Positions 51,132 to 61,387 of a stretch of DNA of 64,000 nucleotides are shown piece by piece (within the stretch, counting starts at the first letter, position 1; each line of letters starts with the position of its first letter). The position numbers were made by a program, and so were the translations under genes. Source of the DNA: Actinomadura craniellae (GTDB lineage Bacteria > Actinomycetota > Actinomycetes > Streptosporangiales > Streptosporangiaceae); NCBI RefSeq assembly GCF_003289645.1, contig NZ_QLYX01000011.1:186001-250000 (forward strand), given 5' to 3'. Under the pieces are notes generated by a model. It had not been told where the DNA came from. It searched no databases and saw nothing but the letters and a program-made list of their open reading frames with translations.

Positions 51132-54100
51132 GTGTTTCAGCATGATGTGGACCGCTTCCTGGAGTACAGCGAGGCTCGGACCCTGCCATGGACCAAGCCT
51201 CAGGGGGCGCCAGCGTCGCTGAGTACGCACCGGGTCCTGTTCGGCAACGGTGACTCCGCTTTGGAAGTTGCTATTGCCTGGGGTGCGTCAGGGCGGCCGA
51301 AGACGGACGATGTGCGTCGCCTCTGGAAGTTGCGGCAGGCTAACCGGCCGTCTCCGGTGTTGCTTGTTGTCCTTTACAGCGAAGCGGGACATCAGGTGAA
51401 GGCGGCGACGTGCGGGACGCAGGGAGATCCCTCAATCGCGGCGGGCTTGGACGTGGAGCAGGTAGCGCGGGTCTGCGACGTTGCGTTGCGGGAGCCCGAC
51501 CGGCATGCGGCACGCCGTGCGCTGGAACGCCTGCTGGCGGGTGTTAAGGACCAGCTCACCCCGGGACTGCAAAATCAGGGCTTGTTCGCCACGCATGAGC
51601 TACGTACGGGTGTTCCTCGTAGGAGCGACTGGGGCGCCGCGTGTGATCGAGCGCGGTCCTTGCGAGGTCTGCGGGGGCTCCCGTTGGTCCAGGGGCTGGG
51701 GTACAGACCCGCACCCCGAGGTTCAGCCGCGTTTGTGTTGCCCCATGAGGAGGCGACGAGGGCCGTCGCTGTTCTGCTGGACGACACCGAAGTCTTCGAC
51801 CGGCCCTCTCCACGCTTCGGGGCTGTGTCTCCTGTCGCCCACGGGATTGCAACGGCGACAAAGGAGAACATCCCGTGGGTCATCGTCGTGCGCGGCAGTC
51901 AGATTAGGCTCCACCCTGCCCAGCCGGCCGTTGGGACCGGTGCCAAGAGCCAGGGAGAGACATTCGTCGAACTGGACCTTGAACTGCTCACCGATGACAC
52001 CGCCGGCTATCTACCACTGCTGTTCTCCGCCGCCGCGCTGATGCCCAACGGAAGCGCTGGCCAGGTCCTGGCAGCCTCCACGAACTTCGCCGCCGATCTT
52101 GGGATCCGGCTTCGTGAACGTATCTATAACGATGTCGTGCCTGGCCTGGCTGTCGCGGTTGCCCAGCACATGCGCGTGAGGTCTGACAGCGACCTGCAGG
52201 AGGCGTACCACCGCACTCTTATGATCTTGTTCCGGTTGTTGTTCTTGGCTTATGCGGAAGACCGGCAGCTGCTGCCATACGGGCGGAATCCGCGATACGA
52301 CCGGCACGCGATCAAGACCCTGGCCAAGGACTTCGCCGCCGACCCTGAGCAAGCCTTCGACGCGAACGCCACGGCGCTGTGGGACGACATGCTCACTGTG
52401 TGGTCGGCGGTTGACGGCGGCAACCGTGGCTGGGACGTCCCCGCCTACAACGGTGGCCTGTTCACCCACGACGCCACGGTGAGTCCTTCCGGGGCCGCCC
52501 TGACACAGATGCACCTCACCGACGCCGAGTTCGGCCCCGCCCTGCGCGCCCTGCTGGTTGATGTCGGCCCCGACGGTACGCAGGGCCCAGTGGACTTTCG
52601 GTCGCTGTCGGTACGCGAGTTCGGCACCATCTATGAGGGGCTATTGGAGTCCTCGCTATCCATCGCGCCTGTGCCACTCACTACGAACAAAGACGACGCC
52701 TTCGTCCCTGTCCAGGACGGCGACGTGGTGGAGGTGCTGGCGGGGCAGGTGTACTTCCACAACAACGCCGGGAACCGGAAAGCGACAGGCTCGTACTTCA
52801 CCAAATCGTTTGCCGTGGAGCACCTGCTGAACACAGCGCTGGAACCGGCCTTGCAAGCCCACCTGGCCCAGGTGGGTGATCTGCTCGATCAGGAGGATGA
52901 GGCGGCGGCGGCGGAACTGTTCTTCGACTTCCGGATCGCCGACCTGGCGATGGGTTCCGGGCACTTTCTGGTCGCGGCGATCGACCGAATCGAGACTCGG
53001 TTCACCACCTTCCTCGCAGAGCGCCCCATCGCAGCCATCGCCGACGAGCTCAGCCGGTTGTCCCAGGCAGCCAGAGAAGCCCTCGCTGACCAGGCTCCCA
53101 CGGTCGAAATCGAGACATCGGCCCTGTTGCGCCGCCAGATCGCGCGGCGGTGCGTGTATGGGTTGGACCTCAACCTCATGGCGGTAGAGCTGGCCCGCTT
53201 GGGCATCTGGATTCATACTTTCGTGCCTGGTCTGCCGATGTCGTCGCTGGAACACGGCTTGATCGTCGGGAACAGCCTCACCGGCATCGGAACGCTTTCC
53301 GAGGCTCTAGAAGTCTTGGAACCCAAGGCCGGCATTGGGCAGATGTCGTTGTTCGCAGACAAGATCGAAGAAGCCTTGCACACAGCCGGGGAGCGGCTGC
53401 GGCGCGTGGCCCGTACCGACGAGGCCAAGAAGGCCGAGGTTCAGGACGCGGCACGCGCCTACCGGCAGGCTTTGGCCGAGGCGAAGGATGCTAAGCACAT
53501 CTTTGACGCTGCGGTCGCCGTACGCATGGGTTTGACCTCGCCCCCACAAGACGCCGACGACGCGATCGCCGCAGTCACCAGTTCCGAAGAGAAGGCCGAG
53601 AAGATTCGGCGAGCACTCGAACAGTTCGCGGTGGTGCACCTGCCATACCGGTTCCCTGAGGTGTTCGTGCGATCACGTCCAGGCTTCGATGTCATTCTCG
53701 GAAACCCTCCCTGGGAGAAGGTCCGCTGGGAAGCCACACCGTTCTGGGCCGGTGTCCACCCTGGCCTCATGGCCTTGCCGGACAACAAACGCGAGAAAAA
53801 GATTCAGGAGCTGCGCGCTACGCATCCGGTGGAAGCAGAGCAGGAGAGGCAGGAGGCGACACAACGAGCCGTCCTGCAGGACCTGTTCAAGAAGTCGTAC
53901 ACGCTACGCGGCGGCACGCACCTAGAGCTGGCACAGCTGATGCTGGAGCGCGCCATCCGGCTGCGGCGCAAATCTGGCTACCTCGGGCTGGTCCTACCAC
54001 GTCAGAGCATGGTCCTAGCCGGATGGAAGAAACTGCGTGAAGAACTCACCACAGTAGGTGATCTGCGAATCGTGCAGGGCCGCAACCACGGCGAATGGAT

Positions 54101-55127
54101 CTTTGAGGATGTGGATCCTCGGTATGCCGTAGTGTTGCTCAGCGCTTCACGAGCGGACGCGCCGGTCACCCAAGTTTGGGTCGCCAACACCCCCGCTGAG
54201 GTTACGGCCGCGAACGATGAGAATGCCATCTTGCTCACCCAGGACGACCTCGCTTCGTTCTCCGAAACGCACGTCATCCCCTGGTTCAACGGTGCAGCCG
54301 ACCGTCAGGTGTTCGACACCATGCGCACAGGACCGCGACTGTCCTCGGGCAAAGGTTGGATTAAAGCTACCCACGATGCTCGCTGGGACTTCACCGGTAG
54401 CGGCCCCCACAAGAATCTCGTGGATCGGCGGGGCGGCGAGGAAGCGTGGAAGATCTTGATGACTGCGCACGTCGACCAGTTTGGCTTCGATGTAGATGAG
54501 CCGTTCAAGCAGTTCGTCACGAACCTTGACAGCCTCACTGCCAAGCCTCGGGGTGTCGCGAGGCAAGGTAGGGCTGTTGTCCTCACCAACCAGCATCCGT
54601 TGATTCTCTTCCGGCGCGTTAGCCGTAGTGACGACTCACGGACGGTCATCGCTGCCGCACTACCCGAGGCCGGGATACTGCACAACAAGGGTTATATTCA
54701 TGCCGTCATGCACGATCCCGGTTCGGGTGAATGGGAACGTCTGGCACTACTGGGGTTGCTGAACACTCTCACGGTGGACTGGTGGGCCCGCCGATTTGTC
54801 GACCGGCACGTCACCGCCCCAGTCGTCAACCAGATTCCGCTACCAGACTGGACGCCAGCGCAGATCAAGGAAGCCGCCCACATCACCAGCAGCCTCCTGG
54901 CCCGTAACGGTTACACCCGCCTGGCCGGAGGGATCACCGTCACCGATTCCCACAGCGACGACGAGGTAGCGCTGCGGGCTAACCTCGAACAGCTAGCCCT
55001 GCACGGCTATGGACTGGAGCAGGCTGACCTCGAAGTCATTGTGGCCGACTTCAACGAGACCGGACTACCAAAGGTTCTGCGGGAGAAGCTCGGTATCGCC
55101 CACGTCCCGCCTCGAATTAAGAAATAG
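51132..55127 (+). CDS. Large N6-adenine DNA methyltransferase (Eco57I/DrmMI-like)
   Basis: A 1,331-aa protein. SAM-binding motif I is LAMGSGHFLVAAIDRIE near residue 606; catalytic motif IV is VILGNPPWEKV near 856, marking an N6-adenine enzyme. Long N-terminal (about 500 aa) and C-terminal target-recognition regions surround the catalytic core, as in DISARM DrmMI, BREX PglX and type IIG enzymes. No obvious N-terminal PD-(D/E)XK nuclease was seen. GTG 51132 lies behind GAGAGGG. Followed after 87 bp by the PLD-SNF2 helicase, probably its functional partner in host/foreign DNA discrimination. Confidence 0.9.
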   Translation: MFQHDVDRFLEYSEARTLPWTKPQGAPASLSTHRVLFGNGDSALEVAIAWGASGRPKTDDVRRLWKLRQANRPSPVLLVVLYSEAGHQVKAATCGTQGDPSIAAGLDVEQVARVCDVALREPDRHAARRALERLLAGVKDQLTPGLQNQGLFATHELRTGVPRRSDWGAACDRARSLRGLRGLPLVQGLGYRPAPRGSAAFVLPHEEATRAVAVLLDDTEVFDRPSPRFGAVSPVAHGIATATKENIPWVIVVRGSQIRLHPAQPAVGTGAKSQGETFVELDLELLTDDTAGYLPLLFSAAALMPNGSAGQVLAASTNFAADLGIRLRERIYNDVVPGLAVAVAQHMRVRSDSDLQEAYHRTLMILFRLLFLAYAEDRQLLPYGRNPRYDRHAIKTLAKDFAADPEQAFDANATALWDDMLTVWSAVDGGNRGWDVPAYNGGLFTHDATVSPSGAALTQMHLTDAEFGPALRALLVDVGPDGTQGPVDFRSLSVREFGTIYEGLLESSLSIAPVPLTTNKDDAFVPVQDGDVVEVLAGQVYFHNNAGNRKATGSYFTKSFAVEHLLNTALEPALQAHLAQVGDLLDQEDEAAAAELFFDFRIADLAMGSGHFLVAAIDRIETRFTTFLAERPIAAIADELSRLSQAAREALADQAPTVEIETSALLRRQIARRCVYGLDLNLMAVELARLGIWIHTFVPGLPMSSLEHGLIVGNSLTGIGTLSEALEVLEPKAGIGQMSLFADKIEEALHTAGERLRRVARTDEAKKAEVQDAARAYRQALAEAKDAKHIFDAAVAVRMGLTSPPQDADDAIAAVTSSEEKAEKIRRALEQFAVVHLPYRFPEVFVRSRPGFDVILGNPPWEKVRWEATPFWAGVHPGLMALPDNKREKKIQELRATHPVEAEQERQEATQRAVLQDLFKKSYTLRGGTHLELAQLMLERAIRLRRKSGYLGLVLPRQSMVLAGWKKLREELTTVGDLRIVQGRNHGEWIFEDVDPRYAVVLLSASRADAPVTQVWVANTPAEVTAANDENAILLTQDDLASFSETHVIPWFNGAADRQVFDTMRTGPRLSSGKGWIKATHDARWDFTGSGPHKNLVDRRGGEEAWKILMTAHVDQFGFDVDEPFKQFVTNLDSLTAKPRGVARQGRAVVLTNQHPLILFRRVSRSDDSRTVIAAALPEAGILHNKGYIHAVMHDPGSGEWERLALLGLLNTLTVDWWARRFVDRHVTAPVVNQIPLPDWTPAQIKEAAHITSSLLARNGYTRLAGGITVTDSHSDDEVALRANLEQLALHGYGLEQADLEVIVADFNETGLPKVLREKLGIAHVPPRIKK

Positions 55128-55214
55128 GTGGCATCAGTCGATATCATCTCTTCCTTACATATGACCTGCATGCCGTGCTGAGTCTCGACCGCGGCCAGGA
55201 GGGAAGAGCAGCGA

Positions 55215-58200
55215 GTGAGCGTCATACCCCCCGGAGACTTCCGACCGACCTTCGCCACCAACCGCCCGGATGAGCAGACGGTCGCCGCCGCGATCAATAC
55301 CCTGCTCCAGGGGATGCGGACCAATCTCGTCACCGCCCCCGGGGTGTCGATCGCGTCCGCCTACTTCAACCCCGGCGGTTTTGGGTTGCTGGCCGACGAA
55401 CTGGAACGTCTGGGACCGGTGCAGCTGCTGCTGGGGGCCGACCCGGACCGGCAGCAACGCGGTGTGCGACCGCTGTCGGCGGGCCTGGGAGCCCACGCCG
55501 AACGCAATCAGGTACGCCAAGCCTTGGAAGGGCACCATCGGCGGCTGGAGCAGGACCGTGACCTGCTCGGCTTCACCATCGAAGCGGACCGTGCGGCTCG
55601 TCGGCTTGTCGATTGGCTACGCTCGGGAAACGTTGAGGTTCGCCGCTATGAGGCGGGATTCCTGCACGGCAAGGCTTTCATCGTCGATGGCCCGTTGCCG
55701 GGGGTGGTGTCGGGTTCCAGCAACTTCACCTTCGCCGGACTAGCCCGTAACAGGGAACTCAACCTGGGCCAGTATCAGCCCGAGACGGTGCGTGCCGTCC
55801 AGAACTGGTTTGAGGACCTATGGCAGGTGGCAAAGCCGTTCGACCTCGCAGCGATTTATGAGTCAAGGTGGGAGCCGCATCCACCACGCGTGGTGTTTCT
55901 CCGCATGCTGTACGAACTGTACGGGGCGGAGGTGGAGGAGGAAGCCTCCGCTCGGGACCGGTCTCGGCTCGGCCTAACCGGCTTCCAAGCCGACGGGGTA
56001 TGGCGTGCTCGGCGCATCCTGGAACAGCTCAACGGCGTGATCGTCGCCGACGAGGTCGGACTTGGTAAGACCTACATCGCCGGTGAAATCATCCATGAAG
56101 CAGTCATCATCAACCGCCAGAAGGCCCTGGTCGTCGCGCCGGCCACGCTGCGGGATTCCACCTGGGGTCCATTCCTGCGGCAAGTAAACTTGCGGGCCGA
56201 CGTGGTCTCCTATGAGGAGCTGACCCGCGGGGTAAGTGACGCCGGCCAGCTCGGGTCGGCCCTGCAGGACCTAGACGAGTACGCCCTGGTCATCGTCGAT
56301 GAGGCGCATGCCCTGCGGAATGCCGCCACCCGCCGCGCCGACGCGCTGCGCGCCCTCACCGAGGGCAGCAGCCCCAAGAAACTGGTTCTGCTGACCGCGA
56401 CGCCAGTCAACAACAGCCTCTACGACCTGTACAACCTGATCTCCTACTTCGTCACCAACGATGCGGCGTTCGCCCATGCTGGGGTTCCGTCGCTGCGGGC
56501 CTACTTCGACCGGGCCATGGCGATCAACCCCGATGACCTGTCACCGGAGCACCTCTTCGATGTCTTGGACAAGGTGGCGGTACGTCGCACCCGCCGCTTC
56601 ATCCGCAACCACTACGTGGGGGACCGGGTCGTCATCAATGGGGTTGAACGCGAGATCGCCTTTCCCACCCCACGGGTCCGTCGGGTCGACTACAACCTCG
56701 ACGTCGCGTTCCCGGGAATGTTCGATCGGCTCGCCGTCGCCTTGGGCACCGACACTAGCCCGGACTCCGATGATGGGCTGGCGGTGTCCCTCCAGGCTCC
56801 TGGGGAGGTCCTCACCCTAGCCCGGTACGTGCCCTCGCATTTCCGCCGCGGTGGCGCCGAGGAACAGTTCGAGCAACAGAATGCCGGGCTGCTGCGCTCT
56901 GCCCTGCTCAAGCGGTTCGAGTCCTCCGCTTATGCTTTCCAGCGCACCCTGGACAAGATGTTGGCCAGCCATGAGGCGTTCCTACAGGCCTTGGACCAGG
57001 GCAGAGTTCTTACCGGTGATGCCCTGCGGGAATGGTCGACCTCTGACAGCGATGACCTCGACGCCTTTATCGAGTCTATGGACGATGACGCCACCGACGG
57101 CGTCAAGGACGCTGATGAATACGATATCCCGGCGCTGAAGAGCGCCGTCGAGGCAGACCACCGGCTGCTGACCCGTTTCCGCGATGAGGTCCGAGCTCAT
57201 CAAGTCGGCCCCGACCCCAAGGTTGAAGCCCTGGTCGAGGAGCTCGCTCAGATCGTCGAGCAGGCACAAGCCGAGGGCATCACCCCGCAGGACACCTGCG
57301 ACAAACGCAAGGTGCTCGTCTTCTCCTACTATGCGGACACCGTCACCCACGTCCACAGCCGCCTCGTCCAGGCGATCGAGACAGACCCGCGCCTTGCTGC
57401 CTATCAAGGCCGCATCTCCATGGCCGCAGGCCCGGACCGCGAGGGCCGTTCCCAGACTATCGCCGGGTTCGCCCCTCGCACCGCTGGCGGACCCACCGAT
57501 GAGGACCGCTACGACCTCGTCATTGCCACTGACGTCCTCGCCGAGGGCGTCAACCTCCAGCAGGCTCGGCACATCATCAACTACGACCTGCCCTGGAACC
57601 CGATGCGGCTCGTTCAGCGGCACGGCCGCATCGACCGCATCGGTTCTGAGCACCGTGAAGTCTTCCTACGCTGCTTCTTCCCCGATCAGCAACTCGAACG
57701 TTTCCTTGGCCTGGAAGAACGGCTGCAAAGCAAGCTCAAACGTGCTGCGGCCGCAACCGGAGTCGGAGAGGTCCTGCCCGGCTTCACCGGCCGGGAAGTA
57801 AACCTCACCGAGACCAGAGCGGAGATCGACCGACTCCGCCGCGAGGACGCCGCCTTGTTCATCCAAGGAGGCGCCTCCGCCCTGTCCGGTGAGGAGTACC
57901 GGCGCCGGCTCCACAACGACCTTGGCAATCCGCTGCTGCGGGACTCGGTGACACGCCTGCCCTGGGGAAGCGGATCCGGCTTCGCCCGTACCGGAGGAAC
58001 CCAGCCTGGCCTGGTGTTCTGTGCCCAGATCGGGGACCATCCTCGGCCATGGTTCCGCTACGTCCCGCTCACCGACGAGTACGCCATCACCCACGACGAA
58101 GAAAACCAGCCCATCGTCGTCGACGACACCCTCGCCTGCCTCGCTGCAGGTGATCCCGGCCCCAACGACCCCCCGCCGCTGCTGAACGAGGCCATTCATC

Positions 58201-58589
58201 AGGCCGCCTACGACGGCTGGGCATGCGCTCGACAGCACATCGCCGCAGCCTGGATGCACAACGCTGACCCGGCCAACCTCACCCCCCAGATCCCGAAGGC
58301 CATGCGAGATGCGGCTGAACTGGTCCGACAGCACGGCGCCCACCTGGGAGCAGACCAAGACGCCCTGATCGAACGACTCGAAGCCCCCTACAGCCCTCGC
58401 ATCGTTCGTACCATTCGCAACGTCCTCACTGAACCCAGCGCGTTCCACAGCACCGTGAACCACCTAGCCGAACTCGCGGATCGGCTCGGTCTAACCCCCC
58501 AGCCATCACCGGAGCCACTGCCCGCGATCACTGAAGACGATGTGCACCTGGTGTGCTGGATGGCAATCCTCCCGGCCCAGGACACATGA
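55215..58589 (+). CDS. PLD-nuclease/SNF2 helicase fusion (DrmD-like)
   Basis: A 1,124-aa protein. N-terminal phospholipase D-like domain with HGKAFIVDGP and GSSNFTFAGL near residue 150 (one HKD motif, as in dimeric PLD nucleases). The SNF2 part has VADEVGLGKTYIAGE (Walker A near 282), VIVDEAHALRN (DEAH near 361), LLTATPVNNS, and in the second lobe VIATDVLAEGVNLQQA (765) and QRHGRIDRIG (800). GTG 55215 is preceded by GGAGGGAAG. Joins DNA translocation to a possible cutting domain; paired with the methylase upstream. Confidence 0.9.
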   Translation: MSVIPPGDFRPTFATNRPDEQTVAAAINTLLQGMRTNLVTAPGVSIASAYFNPGGFGLLADELERLGPVQLLLGADPDRQQRGVRPLSAGLGAHAERNQVRQALEGHHRRLEQDRDLLGFTIEADRAARRLVDWLRSGNVEVRRYEAGFLHGKAFIVDGPLPGVVSGSSNFTFAGLARNRELNLGQYQPETVRAVQNWFEDLWQVAKPFDLAAIYESRWEPHPPRVVFLRMLYELYGAEVEEEASARDRSRLGLTGFQADGVWRARRILEQLNGVIVADEVGLGKTYIAGEIIHEAVIINRQKALVVAPATLRDSTWGPFLRQVNLRADVVSYEELTRGVSDAGQLGSALQDLDEYALVIVDEAHALRNAATRRADALRALTEGSSPKKLVLLTATPVNNSLYDLYNLISYFVTNDAAFAHAGVPSLRAYFDRAMAINPDDLSPEHLFDVLDKVAVRRTRRFIRNHYVGDRVVINGVEREIAFPTPRVRRVDYNLDVAFPGMFDRLAVALGTDTSPDSDDGLAVSLQAPGEVLTLARYVPSHFRRGGAEEQFEQQNAGLLRSALLKRFESSAYAFQRTLDKMLASHEAFLQALDQGRVLTGDALREWSTSDSDDLDAFIESMDDDATDGVKDADEYDIPALKSAVEADHRLLTRFRDEVRAHQVGPDPKVEALVEELAQIVEQAQAEGITPQDTCDKRKVLVFSYYADTVTHVHSRLVQAIETDPRLAAYQGRISMAAGPDREGRSQTIAGFAPRTAGGPTDEDRYDLVIATDVLAEGVNLQQARHIINYDLPWNPMRLVQRHGRIDRIGSEHREVFLRCFFPDQQLERFLGLEERLQSKLKRAAAATGVGEVLPGFTGREVNLTETRAEIDRLRREDAALFIQGGASALSGEEYRRRLHNDLGNPLLRDSVTRLPWGSGSGFARTGGTQPGLVFCAQIGDHPRPWFRYVPLTDEYAITHDEENQPIVVDDTLACLAAGDPGPNDPPPLLNEAIHQAAYDGWACARQHIAAAWMHNADPANLTPQIPKAMRDAAELVRQHGAHLGADQDALIERLEAPYSPRIVRTIRNVLTEPSAFHSTVNHLAELADRLGLTPQPSPEPLPAITEDDVHLVCWMAILPAQDT

Positions 58590-58609
58590 CGCGCTAAGTT
58601 CCGGAGAGC

Positions 58610-58677
58610 CGGACGCATCGAAAAGATGCCGTCCGACTCGGGCCGGGGGCTGCTGGAAAAGGACCCGCAAAAGCGGG
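58610..58677. terminator. Two hairpins between convergent genes
   Basis: 58610-58635 pairs CGGACGCATC with GATGCCGTCCG (one bulge) and 58664-58677 pairs CCCGC with GCGGG around AAAA. Both lie between the stop codons of the convergent PLD-SNF2 and LysM-BTAD genes, so they probably end transcription from both sides. Confidence 0.5.
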
Positions 58678-58702
58678 CACCTCGCCAGTGGCCTACCGGT
58701 AC

Positions 58703-61387
58703 TCACCGCGACCTCTGGCGGTGGTTCAGTAAGACGGCCATGAGTTGGTGGGTGTGGTTGTTGGGTTCGGCGTCGATGGCGGCGAGGCGGCTTTCGAGGA
58801 GTTGGTAGGTGCGGCGTACAGCGTCGGGACGGTCGAGGTCGGCCTGCAGGCGCATGATCGTTCGGTAGAGGGGCTCGGAATAGGGGTCGTGGTCGAGCGC
58901 CTGCTCCAAGATCGCCAATGCTTGTTCAGGGTGCTCTGCTTGGGTGAGGTCGGCGAGGTGGGTGAGGGCGTCGGTGGTGGTGCGGCGGATGTACTCACGG
59001 TGCGTTTCGGCCCATTCGTGGGTCAGGTCGGCGGCGAAATCCCCGGTGTAAAGAGCGGCGGCGGGCTGTAGGGCATGGCGTCGTTCGGCATCGTTGTCTG
59101 CCTGGCGGGCCTTGTCGAGGGCGATGGTGAGGTCCCACAGATCGACGGTGATGAGGTAGGGGTCGAGGCGGTAGCGGCCTGCGGCGTGGATGATGAACAT
59201 GGGTTCACGCAGGCCAGTGGCCTGGCGCAGGATTCTGCGAATGTTGTTGTTGGCGGTGTGGAACGCGGTGGTGCCGGCTTGGGGGTCGTGGTCGGGCCAC
59301 AGGTCGACGATGACTTGTTCGCGGGTGACGCCGTTCGGGTGTAGGGCGAGGTACGCCAGTAGGTCATGGGCGCTACGCCGCAATCCGGTGGTGACGGGCA
59401 TGCCAGTTGCGTACAGGCGGACGGGACCGAGCAGGCATAGCCGGATCGGTCGCCCTTGTTCCCTCGGCATCGGTGCTTCGAGTTCTGGCATGTCGACGTT
59501 GCGCTCGGCGGGCAGGCTGGTGTGATCACCGAGCTCGGGAACTTCAGCGTCTGTGGGCCTGACGGTGGCGGAGGGCTCAGCGGCACCTTGGGAAGTGCGG
59601 ACGGTACGGAGCATGTCGACGGCATCGTCGGTCTCTACGTGGAACAGACGTGCCCCGATCAGGGAGCCGCTGTGGGGGCCTTCAGCACGGGCTACGGCTC
59701 CTTCGACGGCGATGTGCGCGCTGGTTCCGGCGGGCCAGGAGCCGAGGATCAACCCGCCGATGCTGTAGCGATGTCCGAACTGTAGGAGGGCCTGGAGGAC
59801 ATGGTTGCTGTTGCCCTGGGTGGAGGCGACGATGAGGAGGGCGGGGAGGGGTTCGCTGGGGTCGGCGGTGCGCAGGCTGGGGACGTCAGGTTCGTCGGTG
59901 GCCTGCATGAGACGGGCGCGGTGGATGACCTCGGCCTCCAGATGCGTGATGGCCGCGGTGAGCGAAGACGTGATGGTCAAGCCGGGCAGGGAGGTGGCTA
60001 AGCCGATCAAATCGCACTCTGATTCCGTGAACAGAGCCTTCGCGTCGGCGCTAGGGATGACGACTTCTGCGCGGGCGCGGTGTGATCTGGCCACCAGCTC
60101 GGTGACGACAGCCCGGATTACTGCGGGTGCACCCGGCCCGTGCAGGCCCAGGCTCAGCCCGGACAGTGGCAAGATGACCGGGCGATCGTCGCGTAGGCCG
60201 ACCGTGATCTGGCTTGGGGCTGGCATCGCCAGGTCTGCGGCGATGAGGTCGGCGTCGGTGGGGATCGACTCACCGCGTTCGATGTAGGTGTCCAGGTGAG
60301 CCTTTCGGGCATTGGAGATAGCCGTCGGAGGTATCGGTTCGGGCTCGACAGGCTGGGGCCACTGCTTGAGATGAGGCTGTCGTCGGCGCCGGTGCAGGCG
60401 GGTGACTGCCCAGGCGGTGCTGATCGCTGCAGCGAGCCCTATGCCGATGTAAGTGCCGGTGGGAAGAGCGATGGCGAGTGCCGCATCACGATCACCCGGC
60501 TCCTGTCCCGTTTCGCCCGCCGACTGTCGGGGCGGCTGTGACGGCGCTGGTGTGGCGGTGGGCGGTACGGAGCTTTCAGTGGTCGGGGCAGGCACTGATT
60601 GCTGGGGCTGTTCCCGCGGCGTATGCAGAGAGGGCGCGGGCGGTCGGGGCTCGTTCTTCCGGGCACGCTGGGGGATGCGCACACGTTGGCCAGGAAAGAT
60701 CCGATCCGGCCGGACCAGACGAGGTAGACCTTGCGGCTGGTGGAGTTCCCTGCTCGCCAAGAAAATCTTGGGGTAGAGCGTGCCAGAACCGAGTTCGCGG
60801 CGAGCGATGCCCCACAACGTGTCACCTTGCTTGACGACCTGGAAACGCCACCGCCGGTGCTCTGACCCGCTAGCCGCGAAGGCGGAGGTGGCACGTCCAG
60901 GCGCGGGCAGGTTTGTGTTCTGCCCGTCCGGAGTCGCTGCTGAAGGGACAGCGGTGGTCTCGGCGGTTGCCGCGTGGGTGGTGGATGAGGCGGCCGGGTT
61001 GGTGACGGCGGTGGTCGTGCTGAAGAGGAGCGCGACCATGGCCACCAGGTCACGGGCCAGGTACTGCATGGGGCGTGCCGGTGCGGGCAGGCGTAGGGTC
61101 GGGCGGCCGGCCAGGTAACCGGCCGTTTCAGCGACGATGATGATCACGAGCGGGCACCAGGCCGCCCATCCGATCAGGCGTACCGCTCCCAGGAAGAGCC
61201 TGTGGTCGGTGTCCGGCCGCATCAATGCTCCAGTGACCTGCGACCAAGCCGGTACGTCTTTGGGCAGCGGCGAGCCGCCGACCGCGTACAAGACGAGGGG
61301 AACGGCCACCAGCAGCAGCCCTAGGGCGGCAAGCGCCCCGAGTCCACGCCAGATCTCGGTGGCACGGGTCGGCAGCCGAGAGGTCAT
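58703..61387 (-). CDS. Membrane protein with LysM and C-terminal BTAD domain
   Basis: An 894-aa protein. TM helices lie near residues 17-37, 66-90 and 108-130; a LysM domain at 182-239 (VVKQGDTLWGIARRELGSG, FPGQRVRIP) probably binds peptidoglycan; another TM helix follows near 307-330. The C-terminal 230 residues are a SARP-type winged helix and BTAD (LCLLGPVRLYATGMPVTTGL, NNNIRRILRQATG, ALDHDPYSEPLYRTIMR). It is the last gene of the Tad cluster and overlaps the TadE-like gene before it. A cell-wall-sensing, membrane-tethered regulator is plausible but unproven. Confidence 0.85.
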   Translation of the reverse strand: MTSRLPTRATEIWRGLGALAALGLLLVAVPLVLYAVGGSPLPKDVPAWSQVTGALMRPDTDHRLFLGAVRLIGWAAWCPLVIIIVAETAGYLAGRPTLRLPAPARPMQYLARDLVAMVALLFSTTTAVTNPAASSTTHAATAETTAVPSAATPDGQNTNLPAPGRATSAFAASGSEHRRWRFQVVKQGDTLWGIARRELGSGTLYPKIFLASRELHQPQGLPRLVRPDRIFPGQRVRIPQRARKNEPRPPAPSLHTPREQPQQSVPAPTTESSVPPTATPAPSQPPRQSAGETGQEPGDRDAALAIALPTGTYIGIGLAAAISTAWAVTRLHRRRRQPHLKQWPQPVEPEPIPPTAISNARKAHLDTYIERGESIPTDADLIAADLAMPAPSQITVGLRDDRPVILPLSGLSLGLHGPGAPAVIRAVVTELVARSHRARAEVVIPSADAKALFTESECDLIGLATSLPGLTITSSLTAAITHLEAEVIHRARLMQATDEPDVPSLRTADPSEPLPALLIVASTQGNSNHVLQALLQFGHRYSIGGLILGSWPAGTSAHIAVEGAVARAEGPHSGSLIGARLFHVETDDAVDMLRTVRTSQGAAEPSATVRPTDAEVPELGDHTSLPAERNVDMPELEAPMPREQGRPIRLCLLGPVRLYATGMPVTTGLRRSAHDLLAYLALHPNGVTREQVIVDLWPDHDPQAGTTAFHTANNNIRRILRQATGLREPMFIIHAAGRYRLDPYLITVDLWDLTIALDKARQADNDAERRHALQPAAALYTGDFAADLTHEWAETHREYIRRTTTDALTHLADLTQAEHPEQALAILEQALDHDPYSEPLYRTIMRLQADLDRPDAVRRTYQLLESRLAAIDAEPNNHTHQLMAVLLNHRQRSR

